From: Ruegeria sediminis
Lineage (GTDB): Bacteria; Pseudomonadota; Alphaproteobacteria; Rhodobacterales; Rhodobacteraceae
DNA length: 64,000 nt
NCBI RefSeq assembly: GCF_005938215.1
Contig: NZ_VCPD01000001.1
Location: forward strand, 806,001 to 870,000
Direction of reading: 5' to 3'
The notes under the pieces are model-generated. The model saw only the letters and a list, made by a program, of their open reading frames with translations. It did no database searches and was not told the origin of the DNA. Every line of letters begins with the position of its first letter. Position 1 is the stretch's first letter. Shown in pieces: positions 1 to 8,422 of the stretch. The translations under genes and the position numbers were made by a program.

Positions 1-689
1 GGTATGCCCATCATCGCCGTCTTGATCACCATTTCCGAGGTCAGCCGCCCAGTGGTGTAGAGAATCTTGTCCCCGGCCGTTTCGCCCTCGGACAGCATCC
101 AGCCAGCGATCTTGTCCACCGCGTTGTGCCGGCCGACGTCCTCCATGTAGACCAGCGGGCGGTTCTCGCGGCAGAGCACGGTTCCGTGGATCGCCCCGGC
201 CTCGAGATAGAGCGACGGGGTGCGGTTGATCCTGGCCGCCAGGTCATAGAGCCAGGAGGTGCGCACCTGAACCTGCGGCAGGCGCACATTCTCGAGCCCC
301 TCCATCATGTCGCCAAAGACCGTGCCCACCGCGCAGCCGCTGGTGCGGGTCTTTTTCTTCAGCTTGTCCTCGTAGGACGTCTTGCGCGCCGTCCGCACCA
401 CGACGATTTCCAGATCCTCGTCATAGTCCACGCGCACGATCCTGTCGTCGTCGCGCAGCATCCCCTGATTGCGCAGAAACCCCAGCGCCAGGTATTCGGG
501 GTAGTCCCCGATCGTCATCGCGGTCACGATCTCTTGCGCGTTCAGGAAGATGGTCAGCGGGCGCTCTTCGACCACCGAAATCCGGCTCGGCTCGCCGTTC
601 TGGTCCACCCCTTCGACCGCGCGGGTCAGGCGCGCGGAGCCGGGATCGGGGGCGATGATGTAATCCGAAAGATCGTTCTCGGTGGCCAA
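1..689 (-). CDS. fdhD: Formate dehydrogenase accessory sulfurtransferase FdhD (C-terminus off the left edge)
   Basis: FdhD passes activated sulfur to the bis-MGD molybdenum cofactor of formate dehydrogenase in the cytoplasm. About 230 residues are visible, with the family hallmarks TSGCAVGTVFG, YMEDVGRHNAVDKIAGW and TTGRLTSEMVIKTAMMGIP. In the E. coli CxxC loop only the first Cys is present here (GCAVG). Start choice is uncertain. The frame stays open to an ATG at 746 whose CCATGG overlaps the azlC start on the other strand. I prefer a TTG at 689 behind AAAGGG, which leaves a usable divergent promoter region. The protein continues beyond position 1. Confidence 0.9.
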   Translation of the reverse strand, partial: MATENDLSDYIIAPDPGSARLTRAVEGVDQNGEPSRISVVEERPLTIFLNAQEIVTAMTIGDYPEYLALGFLRNQGMLRDDDRIVRVDYDEDLEIVVVRTARKTSYEDKLKKKTRTSGCAVGTVFGDMMEGLENVRLPQVQVRTSWLYDLAARINRTPSLYLEAGAIHGTVLCRENRPLVYMEDVGRHNAVDKIAGWMLSEGETAGDKILYTTGRLTSEMVIKTAMMGI

Positions 690-744
690 TTGCAACCCTT
701 TCCCAAGCCCGTTAGTGGTGGCGCCGTCACCATAGGATCTAGCC

Positions 745-1461
745 ATGGCATTCACCACATCCAATTCATACTTCTGGAAGGGTTTTCGCGATGGCGCCCC
801 GTTCGTTTTCGTGGCGATTCCCTTCGGCCTGCTGTTTGGCGTCTTCGCCACCGAAACCGGATTGAACATCGTCCAGACCATGGCCTTTACCGCGACCGTC
901 TTCGCGGGCGCCGCGCAGTTCGCCGCGCTGCAATTGCTGCAGGACGAGGCGCCGACCCTGATCGTGCTGGCCTCGGCGCTGGCCGTGAACCTGAGAATGG
1001 CGATGTACTCGGCCTCGCTGACGCCCTTTCTCGGCAGCGCGCCTCTGTGGCAGCGCGCCATTGCCGCCTATCTGACCGTCGATCAGTCCTATGCCTGCTC
1101 GATCGTCCGCTTCGAGACCGAACCGCAGATGACCGTGCCGCAGCGGATGGCGTATTTCTTCGGCTCGGTGACGCCGATCACGCCGCTGTGGATCCTGTGC
1201 ACCTATCTGGGTGCGGTCCTGGGCGCGCGGATACCTGAAAGCTGGGCTTTGGATTTCGCCCTGCCGATCACCTTTCTGGCGATGATCGGGCCGATGATGC
1301 GGACGCCCGCGCATGTGGTGGCGGCGCTGGTCGCCGTTGCGGTTTCGCTCGTGACGGTGGTGATACCGTTCAACCTCGGACTGCTGATCGCGGGCTGCGC
1401 CGGCATGATCGCCGGAGCGCAGGCCGAGGTCGTTCTGGAACGCAGAAAGGCAAAGGCATGA
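745..1461 (+). CDS. azlC: AzlC-family branched-chain amino acid exporter, large subunit
   Basis: Inner-membrane protein of 238 residues, the large subunit of AzlCD-type exporters for branched-chain amino acids. The family features are an N-terminal FWKGFRDGAPFVFVAIPFG segment, the AGAAQFAALQLL motif near residue 60, VNLRMAMYSASL near 90, and alternating hydrophobic helices to the C-terminus. Length is normal for AzlC. The ATG overlaps by a few bases with azlD (ATGA), so the two subunits are translationally coupled. The start lies directly against fdhD on the opposite strand. Substrate assignment is by family only. Confidence 0.9.
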   Translation: MAFTTSNSYFWKGFRDGAPFVFVAIPFGLLFGVFATETGLNIVQTMAFTATVFAGAAQFAALQLLQDEAPTLIVLASALAVNLRMAMYSASLTPFLGSAPLWQRAIAAYLTVDQSYACSIVRFETEPQMTVPQRMAYFFGSVTPITPLWILCTYLGAVLGARIPESWALDFALPITFLAMIGPMMRTPAHVVAALVAVAVSLVTVVIPFNLGLLIAGCAGMIAGAQAEVVLERRKAKA

Positions 1462-1790
1462 ACTCGGTCGATCCGGTCACAATGTGGATCATCATCGTCG
1501 GGCTGGCGATCGGCAGCTATCTGCTGCGCTTCGTCTTCATCGGTTTCGTCGGCGACCGCCCGATGCCCCCCTGGCTGTTGCGCCACCTGCGCTATACGGC
1601 GGTTGCCATCCTGCCCGCGCTGATCGCGCCCCTGGTCGCCTGGCCCACGGCCACGGGCGGCGAGCCCGACGTGCCGCGGATGAGCGCCGCCACCGTCGCG
1701 GTGACGGTGGGTCTGCTGACCAAGAACGTGATCGCCGGGATATTCTCGGGCGCGGCGACGCTCTATGGTCTGCTTTACCTATTGGGTTGA
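1458..1790 (+). CDS. azlD: AzlD-family branched-chain amino acid exporter, small subunit
   Basis: Small membrane protein of 110 residues with about four hydrophobic helices; partner of AzlC. Typical AzlD features are the early YLLRFVFIGFVGDRP stretch, the RYTAVAILPALIAPL helix, and a C-terminal VTVGLLTKNVIAGIFSG segment. The start overlaps the azlC stop by four bases (ATGA), consistent with stoichiometric co-translation. The gene is convergent with the following lipoprotein gene, whose 3' end overlaps it by 12 bases. Confidence 0.88.
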   Translation: MNSVDPVTMWIIIVGLAIGSYLLRFVFIGFVGDRPMPPWLLRHLRYTAVAILPALIAPLVAWPTATGGEPDVPRMSAATVAVTVGLLTKNVIAGIFSGAATLYGLLYLLG

Positions 1791-2414
1791 GGTCCGCTCC
1801 AGCATGTTGAGCTTGGCGTTGTTCTCGGCCAGTCCCTTTTGCAGATCGGCGTCGTCGTTTTCGTAGTAGCGCTCTGTCACGACGCCCAGAATCTGGTCGA
1901 ACTGTTCCGACAGCTTCAGCGGCTGGTAAACCACCTTGATCTGCTCGAACCCCGGCACCTGCTGCAAGAGCCGCGCGGTACGGTTTGCGCAGAGCGATCC
2001 GGGAACCGGCCCCATCTGCTTGGCCAGACGATAGGCGACCTCGGCCTGTTCGGGCGTCACCTGGACTTCCTGAATGACGGCGTGGTGGGTCGACCGGGCG
2101 TGAGAGCCGCGATAGGCCTGTTCCACCGCCGGCGTGATGCCGTAGAGGACATCGTTCCGGACCGGCACGATATCCGCCTCGAACGATCCCGCCGGATCGA
2201 AGATCACGCGTTCGCGGGCATTGATCATCAGCGACGTATGAGCACCGGCGCCGGTCCGGTTGTTCACCATCGTATAAAGCGTCAGGGTCGCCGGGCCCGG
2301 CTCGCGATAGGAGCGGGCCGCGATTTCCGCAGGATCAGCCTGCGGGCTGCGGGAGTTGGTGGCGCAACCCGCGACGCTCAGAACCGCCAGGCACGCAATC
2401 AGGAAACGGAACAC
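1779..2414 (-). CDS. Lipoprotein of unknown function, possible permuted papain-like fold
   Basis: 211 residues from a GTG start. The N-terminus is a lipoprotein signal with lipobox LSVAGC, so Cys17 is the likely acylated residue. The rest is soluble. A histidine in an AHTSLMIN segment, followed some 90 residues later by GSLCANRTARLLQ, is reminiscent of permuted NlpC/P60-like cysteine peptidases (His first, Cys later). This is only an impression; no family is firmly recognised. It sits just upstream of the oxidase subunit IV gene relative to the chromosome but downstream in transcription, separated by 17 bases. Confidence 0.72.
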   Translation of the reverse strand: MFRFLIACLAVLSVAGCATNSRSPQADPAEIAARSYREPGPATLTLYTMVNNRTGAGAHTSLMINARERVIFDPAGSFEADIVPVRNDVLYGITPAVEQAYRGSHARSTHHAVIQEVQVTPEQAEVAYRLAKQMGPVPGSLCANRTARLLQQVPGFEQIKVVYQPLKLSEQFDQILGVVTERYYENDDADLQKGLAENNAKLNMLERTSTQ

Positions 2415-2431
2415 GGACGCCCTCGACCGGA

Positions 2432-2566
2432 TCAGGAGGCGAAAACCGCCAGGAACAGCAGGACTACAAGGATGACCGCCACGGTCCAGACGACGAATTT
2501 GACAAAGCCGTTGAAGGTTTCGGTCTGGACCTTGATATCCATTTCGCCGTGTTTGTATTCAGCCAT
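2432..2566 (-). CDS. aa3-type cytochrome c oxidase subunit IV
   Basis: A 44-residue single-helix protein found as the fourth subunit of alphaproteobacterial aa3 cytochrome c oxidases. The N-terminus reads MAEYKHGEMDIKVQTETFNG, matching the family pattern (HGEMDI, then TFNGF). One transmembrane helix follows to the C-terminus. Such genes usually lie away from the main oxidase operon, as here. The ATG at 2566 is the only reasonable start. The gene was found by reading the frame directly because it is very short. Confidence 0.88.
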   Translation of the reverse strand: MAEYKHGEMDIKVQTETFNGFVKFVVWTVAVILVVLLFLAVFAS

Positions 2567-2629
2567 GTTTAACATTCCTATTCGCGTGTTTTCCGCTGAA
2601 TAATGGATTCTCGCACCCCTGTCACCACG

Positions 2630-3190
2630 TCATTCGCGCGCAGGCGCGAGTGCGTCGAATGGGGTACAGCCGGGATAGCCGAAGCCCCAGCGCCAGGGCA
2701 GCCCGGTGCAGGGGCCGCCGCCAAAGCGGACGGCCAGGTACATTGCGCCCGCGATCGTCGCGTAGGCCTTGCGCACCTGATCGGGCGTCGTGTCGTAGCG
2801 TTTGGCGAACTCGTCCGCGCGCTGGTCGCCGTTGCGGATCACGCAGGCCTGCAACTCTTCGTCGGCGGCCAGGCGCGCCTCGTAGCTGGCCTCGGCCTCG
2901 GTCGCGCCGCCCGCATCGTGATAGGCGCGGTCGTGAATGACGCAGCAGGCTTCCCAGGGCGGAGAGTTCTCGTGCGCCTCGGCAAAACCGGGGAAGGTGT
3001 CGGCCACCAACTCCCAGCTCGACGACAGCCCGCCAGAGCATCCGTCCGTCTCGAAAGGGGAAAGATCGGCGGTGTCCATGACGGTCACCAGCGCCCTGTG
3101 GCCCGGCATTTCGACGCGCTTGACCAGGTCCTGCGCGGCTGCCGGTGCCGCGGCGCAGATCGCGAGGACGGCGAGGTCAAGGGCTTTCAT
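2630..3190 (-). CDS. Secreted six-cysteine protein with a phospholipase A2-like CCxxHD motif
   Basis: 186 residues from the ATG at 3190, which begins a clear Sec signal peptide ending AAPAAAQ near residue 20. The mature protein has six cysteines (51, 82, 83, 116, 161, 175), enough for three disulfides. Residues 82-87 read CCVIHD, the signature of secretory phospholipases A2, where the His-Asp is catalytic. TDGCSGG at 48-54 sits where the calcium loop would be. The start overlaps the glycerophosphodiesterase gene by 14 bases, so the two are co-expressed. A phospholipase role is inferred from motif and context, not from overall similarity. Confidence 0.75.
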   Translation of the reverse strand: MKALDLAVLAICAAAPAAAQDLVKRVEMPGHRALVTVMDTADLSPFETDGCSGGLSSSWELVADTFPGFAEAHENSPPWEACCVIHDRAYHDAGGATEAEASYEARLAADEELQACVIRNGDQRADEFAKRYDTTPDQVRKAYATIAGAMYLAVRFGGGPCTGLPWRWGFGYPGCTPFDALAPARE

Positions 3191-5015
3191 CGCGCATTTC
3201 ACCGGTATCGATCTCCATTCCGAATTCTGAGGCCAGCCACAGCAGCAGCCGTTCCGCGGGGCCAAGCTCGGCGCGGATCTCCAGCACCCGCCGGGCCAGG
3301 GCGGGCTCGTCCGTGATCAGGCCGTCCACCCCCATCGAGGCCATCGACGACATCTGCAGCGGGTCGTTCACCGTCCAGACATAAAAATCCTTGCCCGCGT
3401 CATGCACTGCCCGGATCAGGCCCGGAGAGGCCATGCCGGCGCTGACCGCGATGAAATCGCTGTCCAGCCCCGCCAGATCCCCGACCGCGGTGGCGGCCAG
3501 AACGCCGGTGCGCCAATCCGGGCGCAGGGCGCGCATCTTTTGCACCGCCGGATATTTCAGCGACATGATGGCCACCTGGTCCTGCATCCCGAGGTCTTCG
3601 ACGATTTCCGCGACACGGTTTTCCAGATCGACGTCGTGGCCGTAATACTTGAGCTCGATGATCACCTTGGCGTGGCCGCGCGCTGCCGCCAGAACGTCGC
3701 GCAGGGTCGGCGCGCGTTCATCGGCATATTCAGGGTCGAACCAGCTGCCGATGTCGATCCCGTCCAGATCCGCCATCGTCGCGTCCCAGACCTTGAGATC
3801 CACCCCGGCGAGCTTCATGAAGTCGCTGTCATGGGCGACGACCACCTCGCCATCCGCCGTTTCCTGAACATCGATCTCGACCCAGTCGGCCCCATCGTCG
3901 ATGGCCTTGAGAACCGAGGCCATCGTGTTCTCGGGCCGCGAGGCGGCGGCTCCGCGGTGGCCGATCACCTCGACCTCATCCTGCGTCTGTACCCGTTCGA
4001 GCATGTTCGCACTCAGCCAGGTTCCGGCCAGAACGGCCAGCCCCGACAGCGCCGCCAGCCCGATCAGGCGGGAACGCAGGTTTCCGGTCTCGGAGACCGG
4101 CACCGGTTGCACATCTCCCTCGAAGAAGCCGTCCAGCAGCACGGCCAGCGCGCCCAGCGCGGTTGCCGCCAGCACGAGGCCCGCCAGCGTCCACAGAATC
4201 ACGACCACAAGGCTGATGGTCAGCGCAAGCCGCAGGTTGGCATCCGCCCTGAGGGGAACCATCTGCAGAACCAGCCCCGCGACGAGGCCGATCGCGGTTG
4301 CGATGGCGACGCGCACGACCAGCCAAAGAACGATCTGTATCTTGAGACGTCCGCGGCGCCCCTCCATCAATTTGGCGCTTTCACCGAAGGCCGCGCCGGG
4401 CGCCGTGCGTTCGAACAGTACCAGATGCAGCGACAGCGCCCAGGACGACAGGCGGCGGATCAGAACCCACGCCATGACCAGCAACACGATGCCGATCAGG
4501 ATCGCCGCCACCCAGAACGCGGGCGGATGGAACGTGAGGTAATAGTTGATGTCGTATTCGGTGAGGGTCCACCAGGCGATCAGCGCCGCCACGGCGGCGA
4601 AGGGAAGAACCAGAAGCAGGACGCGCAGCACGAAGCGCAAGGCGAAACCCAGAAGCCCGGGCAGACGGGCCAGAACCAGCGCCAAGGCGGCGCGGCCCGC
4701 GCGCCAGAGATCGGTTTCGCCCATGCGCAGGCAGGCCGCCATGACGGCAAAGCCAAGCACCTCGGCCACCAGCAGCAGGCTGAGCAGCACCAGCGCCGCA
4801 AGGAACCCGACCGGCGACAGGATGAACATGGCGATGTCCTGATCGGTCAGTGCCGACTGGTCCGAAAGCGAGACGGCCAGGTTGACGGCAATCGCAAGGC
4901 CGGGCGCGATCACGGCCAGGGCCAAAAGGCGCAACACCAGGTAGAGGGGCACGAATACCCACCTGCGGGCCCAGGACCCGGCATAGGCGCTTGTAACGAT
5001 TGGAAATTGTGTCAC
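3177..5015 (-). CDS. Glycerophosphodiester phosphodiesterase with N-terminal membrane domain
   Basis: 612 residues, GTG start. Residues 1-340 contain about eight hydrophobic helices of the GDPD membrane-domain type. Residues 350-595 are the catalytic TIM barrel. Catalytic and metal residues are visible: His353-Arg354 (GHRGAAASRPENT), Glu380 and Asp382 in WVEIDVQ, and His395 in VVVAHDSD. The enzyme hydrolyses deacylated phospholipids to glycerol-3-phosphate and an alcohol, probably on the periplasmic face. It is the first gene of a pair with the PLA2-like secreted protein, so the two may work in sequence on phospholipids. Confidence 0.9.
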   Translation of the reverse strand: MTQFPIVTSAYAGSWARRWVFVPLYLVLRLLALAVIAPGLAIAVNLAVSLSDQSALTDQDIAMFILSPVGFLAALVLLSLLLVAEVLGFAVMAACLRMGETDLWRAGRAALALVLARLPGLLGFALRFVLRVLLLVLPFAAVAALIAWWTLTEYDINYYLTFHPPAFWVAAILIGIVLLVMAWVLIRRLSSWALSLHLVLFERTAPGAAFGESAKLMEGRRGRLKIQIVLWLVVRVAIATAIGLVAGLVLQMVPLRADANLRLALTISLVVVILWTLAGLVLAATALGALAVLLDGFFEGDVQPVPVSETGNLRSRLIGLAALSGLAVLAGTWLSANMLERVQTQDEVEVIGHRGAAASRPENTMASVLKAIDDGADWVEIDVQETADGEVVVAHDSDFMKLAGVDLKVWDATMADLDGIDIGSWFDPEYADERAPTLRDVLAAARGHAKVIIELKYYGHDVDLENRVAEIVEDLGMQDQVAIMSLKYPAVQKMRALRPDWRTGVLAATAVGDLAGLDSDFIAVSAGMASPGLIRAVHDAGKDFYVWTVNDPLQMSSMASMGVDGLITDEPALARRVLEIRAELGPAERLLLWLASEFGMEIDTGEMRDESP

Positions 5016-5080
5016 GCGTCGAACTCCTGAACCATGCGGTCATTCAACGGCGCGAAGGCTTGAAAAGCAAGCGGCAGAGT

Positions 5081-5533
5081 TCAGTCCCGCTCCAGATCCG
5101 CGGCCAGGCGGAAGCCGATGCGGTTGGCGGGCTCGTCCTCGGCGGGTTTGGGCAGCGCGCGCAGCATGACGTTCAGCTGGCTGACATGCTGGACCAGCTG
5201 GTTCCGGGCGCCGTTCGAATCCCTGCCGTAGAAGGTGACGATGTCGGGGTCGAAATAACCCAGCCCTTCGATGCGCAGCACGCCGGCATCCCCGCCGGCG
5301 AAGCCCATCGCAACCTCGTGGCTGCTGTCGAGCTGTTCCTCGAAGTTCTGGATATAGAGGATCAGCCGCTCATAGGCCCATTGCGCCGGGCTTTTGGCCG
5401 CGGTGGGCGTCTGCATGGATTTCGGCAATTCCTGGGGCCCCGAGATGCAGTCGGGATCGGCATGAACTTCGTGGCACCTGGGCAGCACCGCCGCCTCGAC
5501 GGCTTCGGCGGAAGTTTCGATCTTGTCGCCCAT
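5081..5533 (-). CDS. DUF6173-like conserved cytosolic protein
   Basis: 150 residues, no signal peptide or membrane helix. The C-terminal two thirds are strongly patterned: ERLILYIQNFEEQLD, then EVAMGFAGGDAGVLRIEG, FDPDIVTFYG and QLVQHVSQLNVMLRALP. I recognise this as a conserved alphaproteobacterial family of unknown function (recalled as DUF6173). No catalytic residues are evident. It lies three bases downstream of the MBL-fold gene stop region on the same strand, and is probably co-transcribed with the acyl-CoA dehydrogenase and hydrolase genes. Confidence 0.72.
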   Translation of the reverse strand: MGDKIETSAEAVEAAVLPRCHEVHADPDCISGPQELPKSMQTPTAAKSPAQWAYERLILYIQNFEEQLDSSHEVAMGFAGGDAGVLRIEGLGYFDPDIVTFYGRDSNGARNQLVQHVSQLNVMLRALPKPAEDEPANRIGFRLAADLERD

Positions 5534-5536
5534 GGC

Positions 5537-6583
5537 TCACCCGTTGCGCTGATACATCCACGCCCCGTCCGCGCGCCGCGTCCGGGTCACGGCTCCAATG
5601 TGGTAGAGATGGTTTACATGTGCAACCGCCTCGACCAGCGCCAGCCCGTATTCGCCCTCGCCTATGTTGCGCTTGAATAGGGGCAGAAAGCATTCGGAGG
5701 CGGGTTTGGGCGTGTCGAGATGGTCCAGCAGACGCTCGAGCGCGCCGTGATGGTTGTCGATCAGTTGCCGCATGCGGACCGGCAGGCCGGTGAAAGGCAG
5801 CTTGTGTCCGCCCAGCGCCAGATGCTCAGCCCGCGCCAGCGGCTTGAGCCGCTCGCAGGTTTCCAGCCATTCGGCAAGCGGATCAGCCAGCGGTTCGGTC
5901 GCGTAGACGCCGATGTTGGGGCTGATCGAGCTGAGGATCTGGTCGCCGGTGATCACCAGGTTGTCATCCCGGCTCCAGAAGGTCGCGTGCTCCGGCGCGT
6001 GGCCGTTGCCCATGTGGACATCCCAGTCGCGCCCGCCCATGCGGAACACGTCGCCCTGGCGGATCCGGGTGAACCCCAGCGGCATGGGATAGACCATGTC
6101 GGCAAAGTTGAAGGGCCGTTCCGACATGCGTTTTTCGAGGATCTCGGGCGCCATGCCGGCGCTGCGGTAGTAGTCGAGCGTTTCGACCGGCCAGGTCTCC
6201 TGCACGTCGAGCGTCAGCATCCGCGCGAACAGCCATGCGGTGCGGGTCGTCACCAGTTCCGCGCCGTGCTCGGACTGGAACCAGCCGGCATTGCCGATGT
6301 GGTCTGGATGGTGATGCGTCGCAACCACCCGCCGCACCGGCTTGCCGCGCAGCGGTCCACTCAGCAGGCCATCCCAGATCGCGCGGGTCTTCTTCGACGA
6401 GAACCCGGTGTCGATCACCGTCCAGGCGTCGCCGTCATCCAGCGCGTAGACATTGACGTGATCCAGCTTCATCGGCAGCGGCAGGCGCATCCACAGGACG
6501 CCCGGGGCCACCTCGATGGCCTCTCCTGGAGCAGGTGGCTCTTCCCACGGGTACCGCATGGCGAGAGGCCGCGCGCCGTCCAT
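5537..6583 (-). CDS. MBL-fold metallo-hydrolase
   Basis: 348 residues. The metallo-beta-lactamase fold carries the zinc motif THHHPDHIGNAG (His90, His92, Asp94, His95), then GHAPEHATFW and GDQILSS for further ligands, and a late GGHKLPF. The C-terminal extension is a helical/winged-helix-like tail seen in LACTB2/hydroxyacylglutathione-type relatives. The ATG overlaps the acyl-CoA dehydrogenase stop (TGATG), so the pair is translationally coupled. That suggests a thioesterase-like or acyl-product role, which is an inference. Confidence 0.87.
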   Translation of the reverse strand: MDGARPLAMRYPWEEPPAPGEAIEVAPGVLWMRLPLPMKLDHVNVYALDDGDAWTVIDTGFSSKKTRAIWDGLLSGPLRGKPVRRVVATHHHPDHIGNAGWFQSEHGAELVTTRTAWLFARMLTLDVQETWPVETLDYYRSAGMAPEILEKRMSERPFNFADMVYPMPLGFTRIRQGDVFRMGGRDWDVHMGNGHAPEHATFWSRDDNLVITGDQILSSISPNIGVYATEPLADPLAEWLETCERLKPLARAEHLALGGHKLPFTGLPVRMRQLIDNHHGALERLLDHLDTPKPASECFLPLFKRNIGEGEYGLALVEAVAHVNHLYHIGAVTRTRRADGAWMYQRNG

Positions 6584-8286
6584 CACGCCGCCAGTTCGTC
6601 GGCGCTGAGCGCGAACAGGTCCCCGGACCCGTTCTGCGCCTGCGCCAGCAGCCCGGAATGTTCCGGCAGCAGCGCATTGATGTAGAACCGGGCCAGCCTG
6701 GCGCGCGGACCTTGCGGATCGGCCAGCGCGGCGGCCAGGTGATAGTGGCCGCCCAGCACCCGCGCGAAGGCGCGCAGATAGGGCAGAGCACCCGCAAACC
6801 GTTCGTTCATGTCCTCCTGCGCGGTCAGCCATTCGGTTGCCTCGCGCAGCGACTCGGTCGCTTCCCAGACCGGGCCCGCCAGTTCGGGCAGCGACGCCCG
6901 GGCGCTCTCGGCCTGCGCCTCGATCTCGTCCAGCAGGCGCGCGGCAGCTTCGCCACCGTCCATCATCTTGCGCCCGACAAGGTCCATGGCCTGAATGCCG
7001 TTGGTGCCCTCGTAGATCGCGGTCACGCGCACGTCGCGGTAATATTGCGCCGCGCCGGTTTCCTCGATGAACCCCATGCCGCCATGCACCTGCACACCGG
7101 TATCCGACACCCGGATGCCGGTCTCGGTGCCAAAGACCTTGGCGATGGGCGTCAGCAGGGCGGCCCGCGCCGTCCAGTCCGCATCGCCCGTGGCCTGCGC
7201 CATGTCGATGGCGACCGCGTTGGCCAGTAGGATCGCGCGGGACGCAAAGACATCCGCCTTCATCTCCATCAGCATCCGGCGCACATCGGCGTGGTCGATG
7301 ATGGTGCCCGACGGGGTCCGGCCCTGCTTGCGTTCGAGCGCATAGGCCAGCGCGTGCTGATAGGCGCCTTCGGCCACACCGACGCCCTGCCCGCCCACAC
7401 CGAGGCGCGCGTTGTTCATCATCGTGAACATGGCCGCCATGCCGCCATGCTCGGCTCCGACCAGCCAGCCTTTTGCCCCGTCATACTGCATCACGCAGGT
7501 GGGCGAGCCGTGCAGGCCCATCTTGTGCTCGAGCGACACCACCCTCAGATCGTTGGCCGTGCCCGGATTGCCGTTCTCGTCGGGGATGTATTTCGGCACC
7601 AGGAAAAGCGAGATGCCCTTGGTTCCCGGCACCCCGTCCGGCAGCCGCGCCAGGACCAGGTGGCAGATGTTCTCGCAGAAGTCGTTGTCGCCCCAGGAGA
7701 TGAAGATCTTCTGCCCCGAGACCGCATAGGTGCCGTCACCGTTGGGCTCGGCCTTGGAACTCAGCGCGCCCACGTCCGACCCGGCCTGCGGTTCGGTCAG
7801 GTTCATGGTGCCCGCCCATTCACCCGAGATGAGCTTGGGCAGGTACAGGTCCCTGAGCGCATCGCTTGCGTGATGTTCCAGCGCCTCGATCTGGCCCTGG
7901 CTCATCAGCGGCGCAAGTTGCAGCGACAGGCAGGCCGCGCTCATCATCTCGTTGACGACGGTGGTCACCGTCATCGGCAGCCCCATGCCGCCGTATTCGG
8001 GATTGCCGCTCATGCCGATCCAGCCGCCTTCGGCGATCGCCTTCCAGCCGTCGGCATATCCCGGCGACGTGCGCAGCACGCCGTTCTCCAGCCGCGCGGG
8101 CTCAAGGTCGCCGGGGCGCTGCAGCGGGGCCATGACCTGTTCGCACATCTTGCCGGCTTCGGTCAGGATGGCGCTGACCACGTCCGGGCTGGCTTCGGCG
8201 AAACGGTCCGAGGCGGCAACCTGATCGAAACCGACGACGTTCTTGAACAGGAACTCGTAATCTGAGATTGGGGCGCGATACGGCAT
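6583..8286 (-). CDS. Acyl-CoA dehydrogenase of the DmdC (3-methylmercaptopropionyl-CoA dehydrogenase) type
   Basis: 567 residues from ATG 8286 (MPYRAPISDYEFLF). FAD-dependent flavoprotein oxidising an acyl-CoA to the enoyl-CoA. Visible motifs are MNLTEPQAGSDVGAL and KIFISWGDND in the middle domain, EHKMGLHGSPTCVM, and a helical C-terminal domain containing DVRVTAIYEGTNGIQAMD. The long form with its extended N- and C-termini matches the DmdC family rather than short-chain dehydrogenases. Roseobacters carry several such paralogues; not all act on methylmercaptopropionate. It is coupled to the downstream MBL-fold gene and divergent from tsaC. Confidence 0.9.
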   Translation of the reverse strand: MPYRAPISDYEFLFKNVVGFDQVAASDRFAEASPDVVSAILTEAGKMCEQVMAPLQRPGDLEPARLENGVLRTSPGYADGWKAIAEGGWIGMSGNPEYGGMGLPMTVTTVVNEMMSAACLSLQLAPLMSQGQIEALEHHASDALRDLYLPKLISGEWAGTMNLTEPQAGSDVGALSSKAEPNGDGTYAVSGQKIFISWGDNDFCENICHLVLARLPDGVPGTKGISLFLVPKYIPDENGNPGTANDLRVVSLEHKMGLHGSPTCVMQYDGAKGWLVGAEHGGMAAMFTMMNNARLGVGGQGVGVAEGAYQHALAYALERKQGRTPSGTIIDHADVRRMLMEMKADVFASRAILLANAVAIDMAQATGDADWTARAALLTPIAKVFGTETGIRVSDTGVQVHGGMGFIEETGAAQYYRDVRVTAIYEGTNGIQAMDLVGRKMMDGGEAAARLLDEIEAQAESARASLPELAGPVWEATESLREATEWLTAQEDMNERFAGALPYLRAFARVLGGHYHLAAALADPQGPRARLARFYINALLPEHSGLLAQAQNGSGDLFALSADELAA

Positions 8287-8422
8287 GGTCTCCCTCTGGG
8301 GCTGTCTCACCGGCCACAATTGCGGGCTTGGAATCCGCCGCCCGCGCCGGTATTCATCGGGGCTTGGACGATTACCTATCGATCCCGGTCTTTCAAGCAA
8401 CCAAAACGCCGCGTCACCGCTC

